Assembly: GCA_030424825.1 (NCBI GenBank)
Contig: JAUHWE010000021.1
Location: 1-16,917 of the forward strand
Direction: 5' to 3'
Origin: Verrucomicrobiia bacterium
Lineage (GTDB): Bacteria; Verrucomicrobiota; Verrucomicrobiia; Opitutales; Opitutaceae
Length of the DNA: 16,917 nucleotides
The translations under genes and the position numbers were made by a program. This document shows positions 8,000 through 15,428 of this stretch, piece by piece. The notes beneath the pieces were generated by a model. The model was given only the letters and a program-made list of their open reading frames with translations, was not told the origin of the DNA and searched no databases. Positions within the stretch are counted from its first letter, which is position 1, and each line of letters opens with the position of its first letter.

Positions 8000-9134
8000 C
8001 CACATCCAGCCGCGAAGGGTAAGAGACATAGCCACGCATCATCTGATCGTCGCCGAACGTCTCATGGCGCACGTTCTCCAGCCGCATAGCGTGAGCCAGC
8101 TTTTCAATTCTCATGCCACGATAGACCGGAACCGCTTTGTCATCCCCGAGCAGAATAGGAGCTCGGTAATTAAAGTGATAATCCAGTTCGCGCATGTGCA
8201 ACATCTCACTGGTTAATTTGCTGCCTCCTTCGAAATAGATCCCGTTAATCCCAACATCGTAGCACTTTTTCCGAAACTCGGGAAACGGCACCTTCATATT
8301 GTCCGCCGGCAGCACCCAGACATTAACGCCCTCGGTTTCCAGGCGGCGGATATACCCCGTGCCCGCCGCATCGGTCGTTACGACGATCGTGTTATCCCGA
8401 AAATCGTCCGTGTAGATAGAAGGAAGAAATCGTTCCATCGCTGTCCGCAAGAGCCCGTCCATGACAAATCGAACCCCGCACCACTCCTCTTCTCCATCAA
8501 TTCGGCTCGTCAGCCGCGGGTCATCTTCGATCAAAGTTCCCGCACCCACGCCAATAGCAGGAAATAGTCGACGCCATAGCATCACGTTTTGGCGGGCTGC
8601 CTCCCCGGTAATCCACTTAGACTCGCCGGTGCGACAGGCGATCTTCCCATCCAAAGTCGTCGCCGACTTCGCTGCCAGTATAGGCGTTTGGTGATTCACC
8701 CAGTGATTGAAAATCAGGTTCAAGTCCGTGCAGTCCTCAATCAGAATGCGCCGCTCCACTTGGAGGCCCGCCTCTTTCAAAGCATCCGCACCCTTATTCT
8801 CCTGCTCCAGTACCGGATCGCTCGCACCAAGAAATACATTCTTCAATCCGGACTCGACAATCGCTTTGACACCCGATTCCAAACGATTCGAGGAAGGTCC
8901 CGGCTCCAGGGTCAGGAATAGGCTGGCGGTCTTCGACGGCGGACTTTCCAGCTTCTCGAGAAGTCGCGCTTCTGGACTTCGAGTGCCTGGCCGGTCGACA
9001 TATTCGCTCGCCACTATCTTCCCCTTTTCAACCAGGACGGCGCCAATCATCGGCTGAGGGTGCGTTTTCCCCCAACCCTTGCGGGCCTCGTCCAAGGCGG
9101 CTTTCATAAAGAATTCTTTTTCAGTTCGGGTCAT
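7974..9134 (-). CDS. RibD-like protein: degenerate deaminase domain plus intact pyrimidine reductase domain
   Basis: A 386-residue two-domain homologue of RibD, which in riboflavin synthesis deaminates and then reduces the pyrimidine intermediate. The deaminase domain (about 1-145) keeps the fold markers THPQPMIGAVLVEKGKIV, LFLTLEP and GLKNVFLGASDP, but its zinc site is gone. The usual HAE reads SPE (Ser53, Glu55), and the two cysteines of the EPC...C motif are Gly79 and Gly88 at the correct nine-residue spacing. The PNP motif is PQP. The reductase domain (about 150-386) looks complete: KSATTLDGK (156-164), GESKWITG (170-177), GTLIEDDPRLTSR (199-211), FEGGSKLTSEML and APILLG. I expect an NADPH-dependent reductase without deaminase activity, analogous to plant PyrR. 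It lies upstream of, and overlaps, rdgB. A folate or other RibD_C reductase role is an alternative. The start at 9134 fits the domain boundary. Confidence 0.85.
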   Translation of the reverse strand: MTRTEKEFFMKAALDEARKGWGKTHPQPMIGAVLVEKGKIVASEYVDRPGTRSPEARLLEKLESPPSKTASLFLTLEPGPSSNRLESGVKAIVESGLKNVFLGASDPVLEQENKGADALKEAGLQVERRILIEDCTDLNLIFNHWVNHQTPILAAKSATTLDGKIACRTGESKWITGEAARQNVMLWRRLFPAIGVGAGTLIEDDPRLTSRIDGEEEWCGVRFVMDGLLRTAMERFLPSIYTDDFRDNTIVVTTDAAGTGYIRRLETEGVNVWVLPADNMKVPFPEFRKKCYDVGINGIYFEGGSKLTSEMLHMRELDYHFNYRAPILLGDDKAVPVYRGMRIEKLAHAMRLENVRHETFGDDQMMRGYVSYPSRLDVDETVFSND

Positions 9135-9148
9135 GGGTACTCGTAACT

Positions 9149-9163
9149 TGTTCGATTAGAACA
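9149..9163. promoter_or_regulatory. Small palindrome before the RibD-like gene
   Basis: TGTTC (9149-9153) and GAACA (9159-9163) form a perfect 5-bp inverted repeat with a 5-base centre, 14 bases upstream of the ATG of the RibD-like gene. It could be an operator or a leader hairpin. It is short enough to be chance. Confidence 0.2.
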
Positions 9164-9181
9164 GGTATCGCCTAGCATACA

Positions 9182-9198
9182 ATCCCCAAAAAGGGGAT
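9182..9198. other. Small hairpin between MBL and RibD-like genes
   Basis: ATCCCC and GGGGAT form a perfect 6-bp stem with an A5 loop (U5 on the minus-strand transcript), 25 bases after the stop codon of the MBL gene. There is no U-tract after the stem on the minus strand, so it is a weak case for a terminator. It could be an mRNA processing or pausing structure within the operon. Confidence 0.3.
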
Positions 9199-9222
9199 GC
9201 GGGAAAGCGGGATAATACTCCC

Positions 9223-9867
9223 CTACGCTTGCACGAACGGGTTAGTCGCTCGTTCCTGCCCCACAGTCGTCTCGGACCCGTGCCCCGGATACACAACGGT
9301 CTCAGGATCCAAGGTGTATATCTGTTCCTTGATAGATTTTTCCAACGTGGGAAAGTCCCCTCGCGGCAAGTCTGTCCGGCCAATGCTCCCGGCGAACAGG
9401 GCATCGCCCACGAATGCCGCCTTCAAGTTCTTGAAGTAAAACAGGATGTTTCCCGGACAATGTCCAGGCACGTGCCGGATCTGAACCGACTCTCCAAGTA
9501 TCTCCACAACATCGTCCTGATCGACCCAATGTTCGATCGTGACTGCTTCGAGAATCATGTCAGGAGGGTAAGAGTAGGACCGCATGACCTCTGGTGTCTC
9601 ATAGAAAATCTTGTCATCCTTGTGACCATAAACGGGATAACCCATCTTCTGAATACGGGCAGCATCCCCAATATGGTCATAGTGCCCATGAGTCAGAAAA
9701 AGGGCTTTCAGCACACAACCGCTCTCCTTCAAGACGGGTTCGACTTCGTCCCAAACGAAGTGCGGCGCATCGATCAACACCGATTCCTTGGTATCAAGAT
9801 TAGACAGCAGAAAGGCGTTCGTTTGGATGTAGCCGGCCGGGAAAATCTTCAGATCGAAGGACATCAT
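9223..9867 (-). CDS. Metallo-beta-lactamase-fold hydrolase (glyoxalase II-like)
   Basis: A 214-residue cytosolic metallohydrolase with the complete binuclear zinc site of the MBL fold: THGHYDHIGD (His60, His62, Asp64, His65), GHCPGN (His136), GDALF (Asp155) and YPGHG (His196). The GSIGRTDLPRGD block after the bridging Asp is typical of the small glyoxalase II-like group that includes YcbL-type proteins. The frame runs upstream to 9939, but the ATG pair at 9867/9864 is preferred because MSFDLKIFPAGYIQTNAFLL is the usual N-terminus of this group and the extension is basic and Cys-rich without family support. The gene is divergent from leuB (97-bp spacer) and heads a minus-strand run with the RibD-like and rdgB genes. 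Thioester hydrolysis is likely; the natural substrate is unknown. Confidence 0.9.
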   Translation of the reverse strand: MMSFDLKIFPAGYIQTNAFLLSNLDTKESVLIDAPHFVWDEVEPVLKESGCVLKALFLTHGHYDHIGDAARIQKMGYPVYGHKDDKIFYETPEVMRSYSYPPDMILEAVTIEHWVDQDDVVEILGESVQIRHVPGHCPGNILFYFKNLKAAFVGDALFAGSIGRTDLPRGDFPTLEKSIKEQIYTLDPETVVYPGHGSETTVGQERATNPFVQA

Positions 9868-9964
9868 CCCACAGTTGGAAAGGAGCGGCCCAAGGCAAAC
9901 GCAAAGTCGCCTTCTGAGTTTTTGCTTTAAATCACCCACAAATCCGCCTCAACTCCCCAGTTCC

Positions 9965-11062
9965 ATGCAAACGCTAAAATTCGCAGTTCTCCCCGGTGAC
10001 GGAATCGGTCCCGAAGTAATGAATGTCGCCCTCGACGTGCTCAAAGCAGCGACGGACCCAGCCGGGATCGCTCTCGATTTCGAAGAGGCCGATGTCGGCG
10101 GCATCGCCATCGACAATCACGGATCGGCCCTTCCCCAGTCCACCATCAGCGTCTGCGAAAAAGCCGACGCCATCCTCTTTGGCTCGGTCGGTGGCCCCAA
10201 ATGGGAATCCCTCCCACCCGCAGAGCAGCCGGAACGGGCGGCTCTCCTTCCGATCCGCAAGCACTTTTCACTCTTCGCGAACCTCCGTCCCGGACTTCTC
10301 TATAAAGAGCTCACCGACGCATCCCCTTTAAAAACGGAGAGAATTCCGGACGGAATCGACATCGTCTGTGTTAGAGAACTCACCGGTGGCATCTACTTTG
10401 GCCCCAAAGATTCTCACACGCTAGATGATGGAGACGTTGTTGCCAGCGACACCATGGTCTACAAACGCAGCGAGATCGAGCGGATCTTGGACGTCGCCAT
10501 CGCCTCGGCCAAGTCCCGTTCGGGAAAAATTTGCTCGGTCGATAAGGCCAACGTCCTCACAACCTCAGTCCTTTGGCGTAAAACGGCGACCGAATACATC
10601 GCGAAACACGCTCCCGAATTGGAACTCAGTCACATGTATGTCGATAACGCCGCGATGCAAATGGCCCGCGACCCGAACCAGTTCGACGTGATTGTGACCG
10701 AAAACATGTTCGGCGACATCCTCTCGGATGAAATGGGAATCGTCTGCGGGAGCCTTGGAATGCTCTCATCCGCAAGCCTAGGAACTCAGAACAACCAGCA
10801 CGGACACCCCTTCGGACTCTACGAGCCCTCAGGCGGAACCGCGCCGGACATCGCTGGAAAAGGCATCGCCAATCCCTGTGCTCAAATTCTGAGTGCAGCG
10901 CTTATGCTTCGCTACAGTTTCGGCTTGAACGACCTAGCTGCAAAAATCGAGGCCGCCGTAAAGCAGGCTGTCATGGATGGACATCGCACCGGAGACATTG
11001 CCTTCGGCACTAAACCAATCGGCACTACAGCAATGGCCGAAGCCATTAAAGAAAGACTGTAG
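9965..11062 (+). CDS. leuB: 3-isopropylmalate dehydrogenase
   Basis: NAD-dependent oxidative decarboxylation of 3-isopropylmalate in leucine synthesis, as a cytosolic dimer. The 365-residue length is normal. Visible signatures are [10 protein letters not shown] (9-18), the substrate arginines in [15 protein letters not shown] (Arg98, Arg108) and [11 protein letters not shown] (Arg137, Tyr144), Lys194 (DKANVL), Asp227, and the metal-binding [10 protein letters not shown] (Asp251, Asp255). The NAD motif [20 protein letters not shown] follows. The upstream in-frame extension to 9875 overlaps the divergent MBL gene and lacks family features, so the ATG at 9965 is used; no Shine-Dalgarno precedes it. 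No other leu genes are present in the window. The GxxExxY cassette begins six bases after its stop codon. Confidence 0.97.
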   Translation: MQTLKFAVLPGDGIGPEVMNVALDVLKAATDPAGIALDFEEADVGGIAIDNHGSALPQSTISVCEKADAILFGSVGGPKWESLPPAEQPERAALLPIRKHFSLFANLRPGLLYKELTDASPLKTERIPDGIDIVCVRELTGGIYFGPKDSHTLDDGDVVASDTMVYKRSEIERILDVAIASAKSRSGKICSVDKANVLTTSVLWRKTATEYIAKHAPELELSHMYVDNAAMQMARDPNQFDVIVTENMFGDILSDEMGIVCGSLGMLSSASLGTQNNQHGHPFGLYEPSGGTAPDIAGKGIANPCAQILSAALMLRYSFGLNDLAAKIEAAVKQAVMDGHRTGDIAFGTKPIGTTAMAEAIKERL

Positions 11063-11068
11063 AGTTTA

Positions 11069-11099
11069 GAACCACGGATGAGCACGGATGAGCACAGAT
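11069..11099 (+). repeat. Left terminal inverted repeat of the GxxExxY cassette
   Basis: Starts GAACCACGGATG and continues as an imperfect tandem of a 10-base unit (CACGGATGAG, twice, then CACAGAT). The first ATG of the tandem (11078) is the start codon of the GxxExxY gene. Confidence 0.8.
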
Positions 11100-11473
11100 T
11101 TTCTGGGAAATTCAGTGAACTGACACACGAAATCCTCGGTGCTGCGTTTGAGGTATCCAACGGGCTGGGAATCGGCTTATTTGAGAAACCCTATGAAAAC
11201 GCCTTGGTTTTCGAGCTTTCCTTACGTGGCATTAAAATAGATCAACAACAACAGTTTCAAATTCTCTACAAAACCAAAGAAGTCGGTTTATACATTCCAG
11301 ACCTTATCGCCGGTGACAAGGTCATCATCGATACGAAAGTTATCGATAAAATCACAAACATCGAGCGAGCTCAAATGCTCAACTATCTGAGAGTCACTTC
11401 CCTTGAACTTGGCCTCATCCTAAACTTCAAGCATCCCAAACTTGAATACGAACGTATCATCCTCGATCAATAA
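11078..11473 (+). CDS. GxxExxY protein (PD-(D/E)XK-like nuclease superfamily)
   Basis: A 131-residue protein. The name-giving motif is in GLGIGLFEKPYENAL (residues about 29-43), and the rest of the family pattern is present: YIPDLIAGDKVIIDTK near 76-91, then ERAQMLNYLRVTSLELGLILNF. The family is placed in the PD-(D/E)XK nuclease-like superfamily; here the motif reads PDL...IDTK, so Asp replaces the more usual Glu before x-Lys. No biochemical function is established. The first eight residues (MSTDEHRF) are encoded by the left terminal repeat of the cassette. No good alternative start is seen before the conserved FSELTHEILGAAFEV, so 11078 is kept. The gene sits between leuB and alaS, apparently reading in the same direction within the same transcript. 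Confidence 0.88.
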   Translation: MSTDEHRFSGKFSELTHEILGAAFEVSNGLGIGLFEKPYENALVFELSLRGIKIDQQQQFQILYKTKEVGLYIPDLIAGDKVIIDTKVIDKITNIERAQMLNYLRVTSLELGLILNFKHPKLEYERIILDQ

Positions 11474-11494
11474 ACGACCCTCGATAAACAACCT

Positions 11495-11525
11495 ATCCGT
11501 GATCATCCGCGTCCATCCGTGGTTC
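11495..11525 (-). repeat. Right terminal inverted repeat of the GxxExxY cassette
   Basis: Reverse complement begins GAACCACGGATG and matches the left repeat at 26 of 31 positions. It ends 8 bases before the alaS ATG, so the alaS leader is made almost entirely of cassette DNA. In the plus-strand transcript it can pair with the left repeat. Confidence 0.8.
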
Positions 11526-11533
11526 CAATTTTC

Positions 11534-14212
11534 ATGACCTCCGAACAAATTCGCCAATCCTTTCTGGATTTCTTTAAATCCAAGAATCACACTATCGTGC
11601 CATCAGCGTCGCTGATGCCGGATGCGCCGAACCTACTGTTCACCAATGCGGGCATGAACCAGTTCGTTCCCTATTTTCTAGGAGAACGCGAGGCGCCGTA
11701 TCCGCGAGCCACTGACACGCAGAAATGCATTCGTGCCGGAGGCAAGCACAACGATCTCGAGGATGTCGGGCTAGATACCTATCATCACACCTTCTTTGAA
11801 ATGCTAGGCAATTGGTCCTTCGGAGACTACTTCAAGCAAGAAGCCATCGAATGGGCCTGGGAGCTCATCACCGAAATTTGGAAATTCCCCAAGGAACGCC
11901 TTTACGCATCCGTTTACAAGCCTGGCGACGGTGATCCGGCCGATTTCGATCAAGAAGCCTACGATTTCTGGAGAGCCATTTTTGAGAAAGCTGGCCTCGA
12001 TCCGGATGTCCATATCGTTTACGGCAATAAGAAGGATAACTTCTGGATGATGGGCGACACCGGGCCTTGCGGCCCTTGTTCCGAGCTCCACGTTGACCTC
12101 ACTCCAGAAGGAGACACCAAAGGGAAACTGGTTAATGCCGACTCGCCCTATTGCATCGAAATCTGGAACCTGGTTTTTATTCAGTTCAACGCCACACCCG
12201 ACGGTGATTTCGTGCCGCTTAAATCCAAGCACGTCGATACCGGCATGGGTTTCGAGCGCGTGGCGGGAATTATGGCGACCTCAAAGAACTTTACCGATTT
12301 CTCGACACCACCAAGCAACTACAACTCGGACCTCTTCACATCCATTTTCGAAAAGCTGGAAGCGCTATCCGGGCACACCTACCAACGTACGGTTCCTGCT
12401 GACGTAAACAATGTCAGTGAGTTGGAAATGAAGGATGTCATCTTCCGCGTTCTCGCCGATCACGCCCGCTGCCTAGCTTGTTCGATCGCTGACGGAATTC
12501 TGCCGGGGAACGAAGGTCGCAATTACGTGCTGCGCCGCATACTAAGGCGAGCCGTCATGTACGGACGCAAGCTCGGCTTGGAAAACGGTTTCTTTGCAGG
12601 TCTCATTCCAACCGTAGTAGATAAACTGGGACCGGTATTTCCGGAATTGGTTGTTCAGAAAGAGATAATCCAGCGAATCATTAAATCCGAAGAAGAAGCT
12701 TTTGGGAGAACGCTCGATAGAGGCATCCAGTTGTTCGAAAAAGAGTTTAAAACGAGTCGTTCCCAATTTGAAGGGAACGAAAGCAAACACGTGTTTAGCG
12801 GACACGTCGCTTTCGAGCTCTATGATACCTATGGATTCCCTCTTGATCTGACTCAGTTAATGGCCAAACAGCATGGCATTGAGGTCGATGTGGCTGCTTT
12901 CAAGCTTGAAATGAACAAGCAACGTGAACGCGCTCGAGCCTCTCAAAAGAAGACAGACATTCTCGTCTCCGATGGAGACTCAGGTGAGGCCACACCCTTC
13001 ATTGGTTTTGATACTCTTGCGGATGAGGCAGAGCTACTGGACACTGTTTCATCCAAAAACGGAGAATCGTATCTGGTTTTCAACCACACTCCTTTCTACG
13101 CGGAAATGGGTGGTCAGGTCGGTGACACAGGACACATCGAATTTGAAGAGAACCACTTCGAAGTACTCGACACGATCAAAGATGGAAACGGCCGTTTCCT
13201 TCACAAAATAAAAGGCGATCCCAAAAGTCTGACCGGCCAGGTTGCCAATCTGCTTGTAGACCCCACTCGCCGCAAAAACATCGAGCGACACCACTCCGCC
13301 ACACATATTCTCCACTGGGCTCTTAGAAAAGTTTTGGGGACACACGTTCGGCAGGCTGGATCGTATGTAGACGATCGACGTCTCCGTTTCGATTTTGCCC
13401 ATTTCGAGGCCATCAATCCGGATCAATTGGCCTTGATCGAAAAGCTCTGCAATGAGCACTTACTCGAAAACGCGCGGGTAAAATGGTTTGAGACGCCTTT
13501 CGACCAGAAGCCCGACGATGTCATTGCCTTCTTCGGCGAAAAGTATGGCGATGTCGTCCGCGTCGTCGACATAGGAGGCTACTCCAAAGAACTTTGCGGA
13601 GGCACCCACGTTCGTGCTACGGGCGAGATCGGATTGCTCAAGATCGCGTCCGAGTCGGCGATTGCCGCAGGTACCCGACGGATCGAAGCGATCGTGGGAG
13701 ACAGTTTGTATTCACATATTAACGATATCGAATCTACTATTGCGATAGCATCAAGAAACTTGACGACGACTCCAACCGAGCTCGTTAAGAAAATTGACAC
13801 CGTGCTCGCCCGCAATGCAGAACTCGAAAAGCAACTCAAGAAGTTCCAGCAAAAGGCCAGCGGCAATTTAGCCGACGATCTCGTAAAAACAGCGACCGAT
13901 TTGAATGGTCTTCAGATCGTGAAAGCCAAAGTAGACGCATCCGACCCCAATGCTCTCCGTCAACTTGGGGCGAATCTTCTGGGTAAGCTCGGTGAAGGCA
14001 TCGTAGTACTCGGCGCCGCAATCAATGGCAAAGCAAGCATCGTAACCTTTTGCAGCCCAGACGCCATCGCCGCAGGTCACAAAGCGGGAGACATCGTTAG
14101 GGACCTAACGAGCAAGTTGGACGGCAAAGGTGGCGGCAAGCCTGACTTCGCCATGGGCGGTGGGTCAAACGTCGGCAAACTGAAAGAAGTGATAAGCAGC
14201 TTCCAAAGCTAG
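11534..14212 (+). CDS. alaS: Alanine--tRNA ligase
   Basis: Charges tRNA-Ala with alanine and clears mischarged Ser/Gly-tRNA-Ala in the cytosol. The 892-residue protein has the full domain order: a class II aminoacylation core (TFFEMLGNWSFGDYFK near residues 85-100, DTGPCGPCSE, and GMGFERV near 237); the editing domain zinc site His587/His591 (HSATH) and Cys688/His692 (CGGTH); and a coiled-coil linker and C-Ala domain ending GGGSNVGKLKE. The length is usual. The frame starts at a GTG at 11519 inside the cassette repeat, but the ATG at 11534 gives the standard N-terminus MTSEQIRQSFLDFF and is preferred. No Shine-Dalgarno is visible. It lies immediately after the GxxExxY cassette and is co-directional with leuB, so transcription through both is plausible. 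Confidence 0.97.
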   Translation: MTSEQIRQSFLDFFKSKNHTIVPSASLMPDAPNLLFTNAGMNQFVPYFLGEREAPYPRATDTQKCIRAGGKHNDLEDVGLDTYHHTFFEMLGNWSFGDYFKQEAIEWAWELITEIWKFPKERLYASVYKPGDGDPADFDQEAYDFWRAIFEKAGLDPDVHIVYGNKKDNFWMMGDTGPCGPCSELHVDLTPEGDTKGKLVNADSPYCIEIWNLVFIQFNATPDGDFVPLKSKHVDTGMGFERVAGIMATSKNFTDFSTPPSNYNSDLFTSIFEKLEALSGHTYQRTVPADVNNVSELEMKDVIFRVLADHARCLACSIADGILPGNEGRNYVLRRILRRAVMYGRKLGLENGFFAGLIPTVVDKLGPVFPELVVQKEIIQRIIKSEEEAFGRTLDRGIQLFEKEFKTSRSQFEGNESKHVFSGHVAFELYDTYGFPLDLTQLMAKQHGIEVDVAAFKLEMNKQRERARASQKKTDILVSDGDSGEATPFIGFDTLADEAELLDTVSSKNGESYLVFNHTPFYAEMGGQVGDTGHIEFEENHFEVLDTIKDGNGRFLHKIKGDPKSLTGQVANLLVDPTRRKNIERHHSATHILHWALRKVLGTHVRQAGSYVDDRRLRFDFAHFEAINPDQLALIEKLCNEHLLENARVKWFETPFDQKPDDVIAFFGEKYGDVVRVVDIGGYSKELCGGTHVRATGEIGLLKIASESAIAAGTRRIEAIVGDSLYSHINDIESTIAIASRNLTTTPTELVKKIDTVLARNAELEKQLKKFQQKASGNLADDLVKTATDLNGLQIVKAKVDASDPNALRQLGANLLGKLGEGIVVLGAAINGKASIVTFCSPDAIAAGHKAGDIVRDLTSKLDGKGGGKPDFAMGGGSNVGKLKEVISSFQS

Positions 14213-14214
14213 AG

Positions 14215-14246
14215 CGTGACGGCCCGGACCACCACGGAGCCTCACG
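14215..14246 (+). terminator. Weak hairpin after alaS
   Basis: CGTGA-GGC (one bulged C) can pair with GCC-TCACG across 14215-14246, two bases after the alaS stop codon, in the 75-bp spacer between the convergent alaS and anti-sigma genes. There is no T-run after it, so intrinsic termination is uncertain. Confidence 0.3.
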
Positions 14247-14287
14247 AATAACGTTGAGTCCATCCTCCCTCTGCAGGTTGCTGGGCC

Positions 14288-14842
14288 CTAGCCTTTTCGT
14301 TCGGGATTCAGAAAGCTCTTAGGGACAAAACTATCGGCGAGGAAGTCGATTGCATCTTTGGCATCTCCTAGAACGTATTCAATTTCCTGATCCAAAGGAT
14401 TCTTCCATTCGTTCTTGTCTGCCACTTGAGTGACGATCTCTGGCAGAATTTCAACCGTTTTGAAATCCAACGAAGTCTCGCTGCTTCCCTTGTCCGCTAC
14501 GATAGCATCGTCAGACTGGGATTGGCTGCCTACCCACTGGTAAGTCAGTGCAATGGCGACGCACGCGGCGATGCCGATTGAAATTTCCTTCCAGGCGATC
14601 TTCGATACAACCGGACGCTCCTTGTCATCGAGACATGCGATAATTCTCTCGGTCAAAAACGGATTCGGCTTAACGGGCTCCCAATCGGGCTTGCACTCCA
14701 ATTCATTCGTGAATTCGCGCTCCTCATCCCACTCCAGACCCAACGCGACATCCTTTTCGCAAGCCCGCTCCAGCCATCTTGGCAAAGGCTTATCAAAGGT
14801 CTCATGCCAACGAACCAGAAAAATTAGTATTTGTTTTCTCAT
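14288..14842 (-). CDS. Probable membrane anti-sigma factor
   Basis: A 184-residue protein encoded 10 bases downstream of an ECF sigma factor gene. It has a soluble, charged and Trp-rich N-terminal half (RWLERACEKD...EWDEEREFTNELE), one hydrophobic segment at about 87-104 (ISIGIAACVAIALTYQWVG) and an acidic C-terminal half of about 80 residues. That is the topology of an inner-membrane anti-sigma factor, with the N-terminal part binding sigma in the cytoplasm and the C-terminal part sensing outside. The zinc-type HxxxCxxC motif is absent, so any sigma-binding domain is not of the standard ZAS type. A GAGG eight bases before the ATG may serve as ribosome binding site. The function is inferred from position and topology; no sequence family was recognised with certainty. 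Confidence 0.6.
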   Translation of the reverse strand: MRKQILIFLVRWHETFDKPLPRWLERACEKDVALGLEWDEEREFTNELECKPDWEPVKPNPFLTERIIACLDDKERPVVSKIAWKEISIGIAACVAIALTYQWVGSQSQSDDAIVADKGSSETSLDFKTVEILPEIVTQVADKNEWKNPLDQEIEYVLGDAKDAIDFLADSFVPKSFLNPERKG

Positions 14843-14852
14843 GATATTAGCC

Positions 14853-15395
14853 TCAACTTTTGTGGATCTTCTTCAGTTGGTTACGTGCCCGAAAAAGAAG
14901 AATCTTTATATTGGACTGCGTCTTCCCCAAGACCTTCGCGATCTCCAGAATTGAAAGATCTTCGATGTACTTCAATACCAGAACTTCCCTAAACTCCTTC
15001 TTCAGCTTTTTCGCGGATGCCCATACCGAGTTTCGATTGTCCTGCTTCTCTGCGGCTCCATCGGGACGCTCGCTTTCATCAGCAATGTCAAATTCCATCG
15101 GCTCAGTCCGCCGCGTGCGGCGATAGTGGTTGTATACGGTTCTGCGTCCAATGGTGTAGAGCCAGGAAGCGAACGGGTACTTGCTGTCGTATCGATGGAA
15201 GTTTTTGTACGCCTTGACGAAGGTGTCCTGAGTCAGGTCTTCCGCGTCTTGGCGGTTTCTCGTGTAGCGGTAAATGAAATTGTAGAGCTTCGACTGATGT
15301 TGCTGTATGAGGAGCGTAAACGACGTCTTCTCATTGAACGACTCTCCCGAGCCGCAAGAGTCGTCTCTTAACGCTTCCATCGTACTTGGTGGCAT
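14853..15395 (-). CDS. ECF-family RNA polymerase sigma factor
   Basis: A 180-residue sigma-70 family factor that would direct RNA polymerase to a small stress regulon. Region 2 spans about residues 26-95, with the core-binding DAEDLTQDTFVKAYKNF (50-66) and the -10-reading FASWLYTIGRRTVYNHYRR (75-93). An acidic linker follows, then region 4 with LKKEFREVLVLKYIEDLSILEIAKVLG and the recognition helix TQSNIKILLFRARNQLKK. The lack of regions 1 and 3 marks it as ECF. An in-frame GTG at 15416 would add seven residues; the ATG at 15395 is chosen because neither has a Shine-Dalgarno and the extra residues are not conserved in the family. The gene follows the exported-protein gene closely and is followed 10 bases later by the probable anti-sigma gene, making one operon likely. 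Confidence 0.93.
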   Translation of the reverse strand: MPPSTMEALRDDSCGSGESFNEKTSFTLLIQQHQSKLYNFIYRYTRNRQDAEDLTQDTFVKAYKNFHRYDSKYPFASWLYTIGRRTVYNHYRRTRRTEPMEFDIADESERPDGAAEKQDNRNSVWASAKKLKKEFREVLVLKYIEDLSILEIAKVLGKTQSNIKILLFRARNQLKKIHKS

Positions 15396-15428
15396 TGCTA
15401 TAATTTCTGGATACACGTTTGTCTAGCC

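Larger units (their letters stand above)
11069..11525. mobile_element. GxxExxY cassette bounded by 31-bp terminal inverted repeats
   Basis: A 457-bp unit between leuB and alaS with 31-base terminal inverted repeats (11069-11099 and 11495-11525; 26 of 31 matching), each beginning GAACCACGGATG from the outside. It carries one gene, a small PD-(D/E)XK-like GxxExxY protein. Only 6 bases separate it from the leuB stop and 8 from the alaS start codon, so leuB and alaS would be adjacent without it. No transposase is inside and no target duplication is clear, so movement would need an outside enzyme or recombination. Mobility is inferred from structure only. Confidence 0.6.

Noticed and set aside
8000..8035. 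Upstream start of rdgB at 8035
   Set aside because: The extra residues (MAMSLTLRGWMW) are not part of the family, and the ATG at 7999 directly precedes the conserved KLYLATTN.
9229..9930. 233-codon plus-strand frame opposite the MBL hydrolase
   Set aside because: The minus strand carries every MBL zinc ligand; the plus frame has no family features.
9868..9939. N-terminal extension of the MBL protein to 9939
   Set aside because: The added 24 residues are basic and Cys-containing and unlike the family N-terminus, and they would consume the divergent spacer with leuB.
9875..9964. N-terminal extension of leuB to 9875
   Set aside because: LeuB proteins start a few residues before the LPGDGIGPE motif, which the ATG at 9965 provides; the extension overlaps the divergent regulatory region.
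11063..11077. Target-site duplication flanking the GxxExxY cassette
   Set aside because: The bases outside the two repeats (AGTTTA on the left, CAATTTTC on the right) do not form a convincing direct repeat.
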